NCBI GenBank assembly: GCA_035318745.1
Contig: DATHEA010000031.1
Span: forward strand, 1 to 64,000
From: VRUE01 sp035318745
GTDB lineage: Bacteria > Actinomycetota > Thermoleophilia > Solirubrobacterales > 70-9
Length of the DNA: 64,000 nt
Reading direction: 5' to 3'
A program made the position numbers and the translations under genes. Below the pieces are notes generated by a model that was not told the origin of the DNA, searched no databases, and worked only from the letters and a program-made list of their open reading frames with translations. Below, one piece after another: positions 62,131 to 64,000 of this stretch (positions are counted from its first letter, which is position 1; every line of letters starts with the position of its first letter).

Positions 62131-62339
62131 TCCAGCACTACGAGGACATCGCCTTCGCTGACCGACTGGCCCTCCTCGCAGCGAATCTCCTTCACGGTCC
62201 CGTCGTCCTCGGTCTCGACCGGGATCTCCATCTTCATTGACTCGAGAATGACAACCGTGTCGCCGTCTTCGATCTTGTCGCCGACCGCGACCTCGATTTT
62301 CCACACGTTGCCGGTTATGTGCGCCTCGATGTCCGCCAT
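62127..62339 (-). CDS. Stand-alone biotin/lipoyl attachment domain (BCCP-like)
   Basis: 70 residues, a complete biotinyl domain with the modification Lys in ESMKMEIPVE (about residue 36). A free-standing carrier that would serve an acyl-CoA carboxylase encoded elsewhere. ATG at 62339 with TATTGT (plus coordinates 62348-62353) 8 nt upstream, suggesting leaderless expression. First gene of a three-gene operon (overlaps GTGA) with the hydratase and AlkA-like genes. Confidence 0.92.
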   Translation of the reverse strand: MADIEAHITGNVWKIEVAVGDKIEDGDTVVILESMKMEIPVETEDDGTVKEIRCEEGQSVSEGDVLVVLE

Positions 62340-62359
62340 GGGCCGGGACAATATCCGTC

Positions 62360-63220
62360 GTGTCCGACTTAGGGCCTGTCTCAAAACCCATCGCGTACGC
62401 CTGGCGGCGGCGGACGCTTCGCGTGGCGGCGTCCTCAGTCGGCCAAATAGCGCTGCTATTCGGCCTCCCTGCGTCCTTGCCCCGCTCGGTCCGGCGCTCG
62501 CCAGTCGCACACGATGGGTTCCGAGACAGACCCTCTGCCCCTGCAATCGCCGTCGTCGTCGCCGCGCGCAACGAGGCCGACCGGGTCGGGGAGACGCTGG
62601 GGGCGCTGCGCAGCGCCATGCCTGAGGCGGCTCTGTGGGTCGCCGACGATGCCTCCACCGACGGCACCGCGGAGGTGGCGATGGCCGCCGGTGCCCAGGT
62701 GGTCAGCCGTGGCCGGCCCCACGGCAAGGGCGCCAACGTCGGCGCCGGCGCCGAGGCGGCGCTGAGCGCCGACCCCGCCCCAGAGCTAATCCTGCTCTGC
62801 GACGGCGATCTCGGCGCCTCCGCCGCCGCGCTGGTGCCGCTGGTGGAGGCGGTCGAGGGCAGCGAGTGCGACCTCGCCGTTGCTGTCTTCAGCCGCCGGG
62901 TCGGCGGCGGCTTCGGCTTCGCGCTCGGCTTTGCCCGCTGGGCGATCCGCCGTCGTTGCGGCCTCGAGACGGAGGCGCCGATCTCCGGCCAGCGCGCGAT
63001 GCGCGCCGAGGTTCTGCGTGCGGTGCTGCCCTTCGCGCGCGGCTACGGGATGGAGGTGGGGATGACGATCGACGCCGTCCGTGGCGGGTACCGCCTTCGC
63101 GAATACGAGCTCGACCTCTCCCATCGCACCACCGGTCGCTCTCTGGCCGGTTTCACCCACCGGGGCCGCCAGCTAGCGGACTTCGCGCGCGTCTATATGG
63201 CTCGTCGCCAGGTCGGCTGA
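62360..63220 (+). CDS. Family 2 glycosyltransferase, N-terminus encoded by a palindromic element
   Basis: 286 residues from GTG 62360; no other start is available before the catalytic domain. The GT2 fold begins near residue 62 (PAIAVVVAARNEADRVGETL), with WVADDASTDGT and the metal-binding LCDGDLGASA; the acceptor region includes ISGQRAMRAEVL. Residues about 5-58 are encoded by a palindrome and are Arg/Ala-rich without GT2 character. It is divergent from the biotinyl-domain gene, 20 bp away. Acceptor and donor unknown. Confidence 0.82.
   Translation: MSDLGPVSKPIAYAWRRRTLRVAASSVGQIALLFGLPASLPRSVRRSPVAHDGFRDRPSAPAIAVVVAARNEADRVGETLGALRSAMPEAALWVADDASTDGTAEVAMAAGAQVVSRGRPHGKGANVGAGAEAALSADPAPELILLCDGDLGASAAALVPLVEAVEGSECDLAVAVFSRRVGGGFGFALGFARWAIRRRCGLETEAPISGQRAMRAEVLRAVLPFARGYGMEVGMTIDAVRGGYRLREYELDLSHRTTGRSLAGFTHRGRQLADFARVYMARRQVG
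62371..62534. repeat. Palindromic element inside the glycosyltransferase gene
   Basis: Arms 62371-62393 and 62512-62534 pair over 23 bp with three mismatches (AGGGCCTGTCTC... CGATGGGTT). The 118-nt loop has a further hairpin around AATAGC-GCT-GCTATT, whose centre TAGCGCTGCTA also appears in the 37934 palindrome. The 15-mer CCCTGCGTCCTTGCC (62467-62481) is shared with 8376-8390. Confidence 0.75.
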
Positions 63221-63223
63221 AAC

Positions 63224-63586
63224 TCAACCTCGTTTCGCGTAGTCGCCGATCTCACCGAAGTCGATCATCACACAGGCCTCGGGACCGGGCACCTCGGCAT
63301 TGTGGCCCGGAGGAATCGCAACGACGTCGCCGGCGTTGACTTCGATTTCCGAGCCGTCGTCCATGTAGACGCGCATGCTGCCGGACAGTACGTAGGCGAA
63401 ATGCGCCGTCTGGCAGGAATCGGTGCCGGCGATCGGCTTGACGTTCTCCGACCACTTCCAGCCCGGCTCGAACGTTCCCTTCGCCACGGCGTGGCCGGCG
63501 AGCTGCACCACCTCCGCCTGGCCTTTCCCCTCGAACGGGCGAACCTCGTCGGGAGCGTTGAATTTCTTGACTTCAGCTGCTGCCAT
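63224..63586 (-). CDS. Cupin-domain protein
   Basis: 120 residues from ATG 63586, with AAGGA about 8 nt upstream. Single cupin barrel: motif 1 around HFAYVLSGSMRVYMDDG and motif 2 around AGDVVAIPPGHNAEVPG. The role is not determined; small cupins of this size often bind metal or sense ligands. A weak SigB-like site (GTTG-15-GGGTGT) can be read on the minus strand upstream. It is divergent from glpK. Confidence 0.82.
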   Translation of the reverse strand: MAAAEVKKFNAPDEVRPFEGKGQAEVVQLAGHAVAKGTFEPGWKWSENVKPIAGTDSCQTAHFAYVLSGSMRVYMDDGSEIEVNAGDVVAIPPGHNAEVPGPEACVMIDFGEIGDYAKRG

Positions 63587-63657
63587 GAGGGGTCCTTCCA
63601 TAGGGTTGAGCCCCTGCCCAGCTTTGACCGTACACCCGCTGCCGTGTTGAGACAACG

Positions 63658-64000
63658 ATGATTCTCGCGATCGATCAGGGGACCACCGGGACGACCTGCC
63701 TCGTCTTCGATGCGGAGGGGCAGGTCGCGGGTCGGGCCTACTCCGAGTTCGAGCAGCATTTCCCGCGGCCGGGATGGGTCGAGCACGACGCGGAGGAAAT
63801 TTGGGAGGTGACGCGGCGGGTTGCGATCCAGGCGATCACCGACGCTGGGATTCAGGGCGGCGAGCTGGACGGGATCGGGATCACCAACCAACGCGAGACC
63901 GTTGTGGCTTGGGACCCGGCGACCGGCGAGCCGCTCCATCGGGCGCTGGTCTGGCAGGACCGGCGCACCGCGGCGCGCTGCGAGGAGCTGCGTGGGGACG
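63658..64000 (+). CDS. glpK: Glycerol kinase (3' end cut by window)
   Basis: The first 114 residues of a FGGY-family kinase: MILAIDQGTTGTTCLVFDAE with the ATP-phosphate loop DQGTTGT, then FPRPGWVEHDAEEIW and GIGITNQRETVVAWD with the substrate-contact Arg-Glu pair, then VWQDRRT. These match glycerol kinase rather than xylulokinase. The ATG lies 71 bp from the divergent cupin start. The frame is open to the end of the window. Confidence 0.93.
   Translation, partial: MILAIDQGTTGTTCLVFDAEGQVAGRAYSEFEQHFPRPGWVEHDAEEIWEVTRRVAIQAITDAGIQGGELDGIGITNQRETVVAWDPATGEPLHRALVWQDRRTAARCEELRGD

Overview
This 64 kb window is GC-rich bacterial chromosome. It most likely comes from an actinobacterium of the Thermoleophilia/Solirubrobacterales type. 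That placement is inference: it rests on GC content, zinc-type S14 and C-plus S4, a SigB/SigF-type partner-switching module, a secreted decapeptide-repeat protein and many promoter -10 boxes lying directly against start codons. No rRNA, CRISPR array, prophage or insertion sequence is visible. There is one tRNA (Pro, CGG).

Layout. 1-12.7 kb: the 3' part of rpoC, then a rearranged str region. rpsL-rpsG lie on the minus strand, separated from and diverging from plus-strand fusA-tuf, with accessory genes (secreted repeat protein, flavin monooxygenase, small membrane protein, HAD-like hydrolase) between rpoC and rpsG. 12.8-29.7 kb: the S10, spc and alpha operons in almost canonical order (rpsJ to secY-adk-map, then rpmJ-rpsM-rpsK-rpsD-rpoA-rplQ). 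infA is missing and an O-methyltransferase gene stands between map and rpmJ. Several ribosomal proteins (L22, S17, L5, S5, S3) carry long low-complexity tails. 29.7-39.7 kb: housekeeping genes (truA, surE, ligA, a PBP4-type carboxypeptidase, a patatin, an acyl-CoA ligase, a DsbA-like protein, a carbonic anhydrase, tRNA-Pro). 39.7-47.4 kb: a stress-response neighbourhood with a ferritin-like protein, a GAF/PP2C phosphatase, an MscS channel, a STAS antagonist, an RsbW-like anti-sigma factor, a SigB-type sigma factor and superoxide dismutase. Four sites resembling SigB/SigF promoters lie inside it. 47.4-64 kb: GMC oxidoreductase, rubredoxin, LemA, Nudix, a biotin locus (bioB-bioF-bioD, with bioA beyond a MarR-MFS pair), an NagZ-like GH3 protein, a diguanylate cyclase, an AlkA/enoyl-CoA hydratase/biotinyl-domain operon, a glycosyltransferase, a cupin and the start of glpK.

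The most unusual content is a population of long-armed palindromic elements (arms 12-27 bp, loops of about 20-160 nt) that are not explained by genes. Several fall into sequence families whose arms keep complementarity while changing sequence. They sit between convergent, divergent and tandem genes alike. One family, with ends near CCGCGCCACCCGCG, occurs twice between genes and, in a 91%-identical 89-bp form, twice in frame inside ribosomal protein genes rpsQ and rpsE. Another probably encodes the N-terminus of a glycosyltransferase and flanks rpsL. Other points worth attention: adk has no canonical start codon (an AUA overlapping the secY stop is the only candidate), and about twenty operon-first genes have a TANNNT box 5-10 nt before the start codon, which suggests widespread leaderless transcription.
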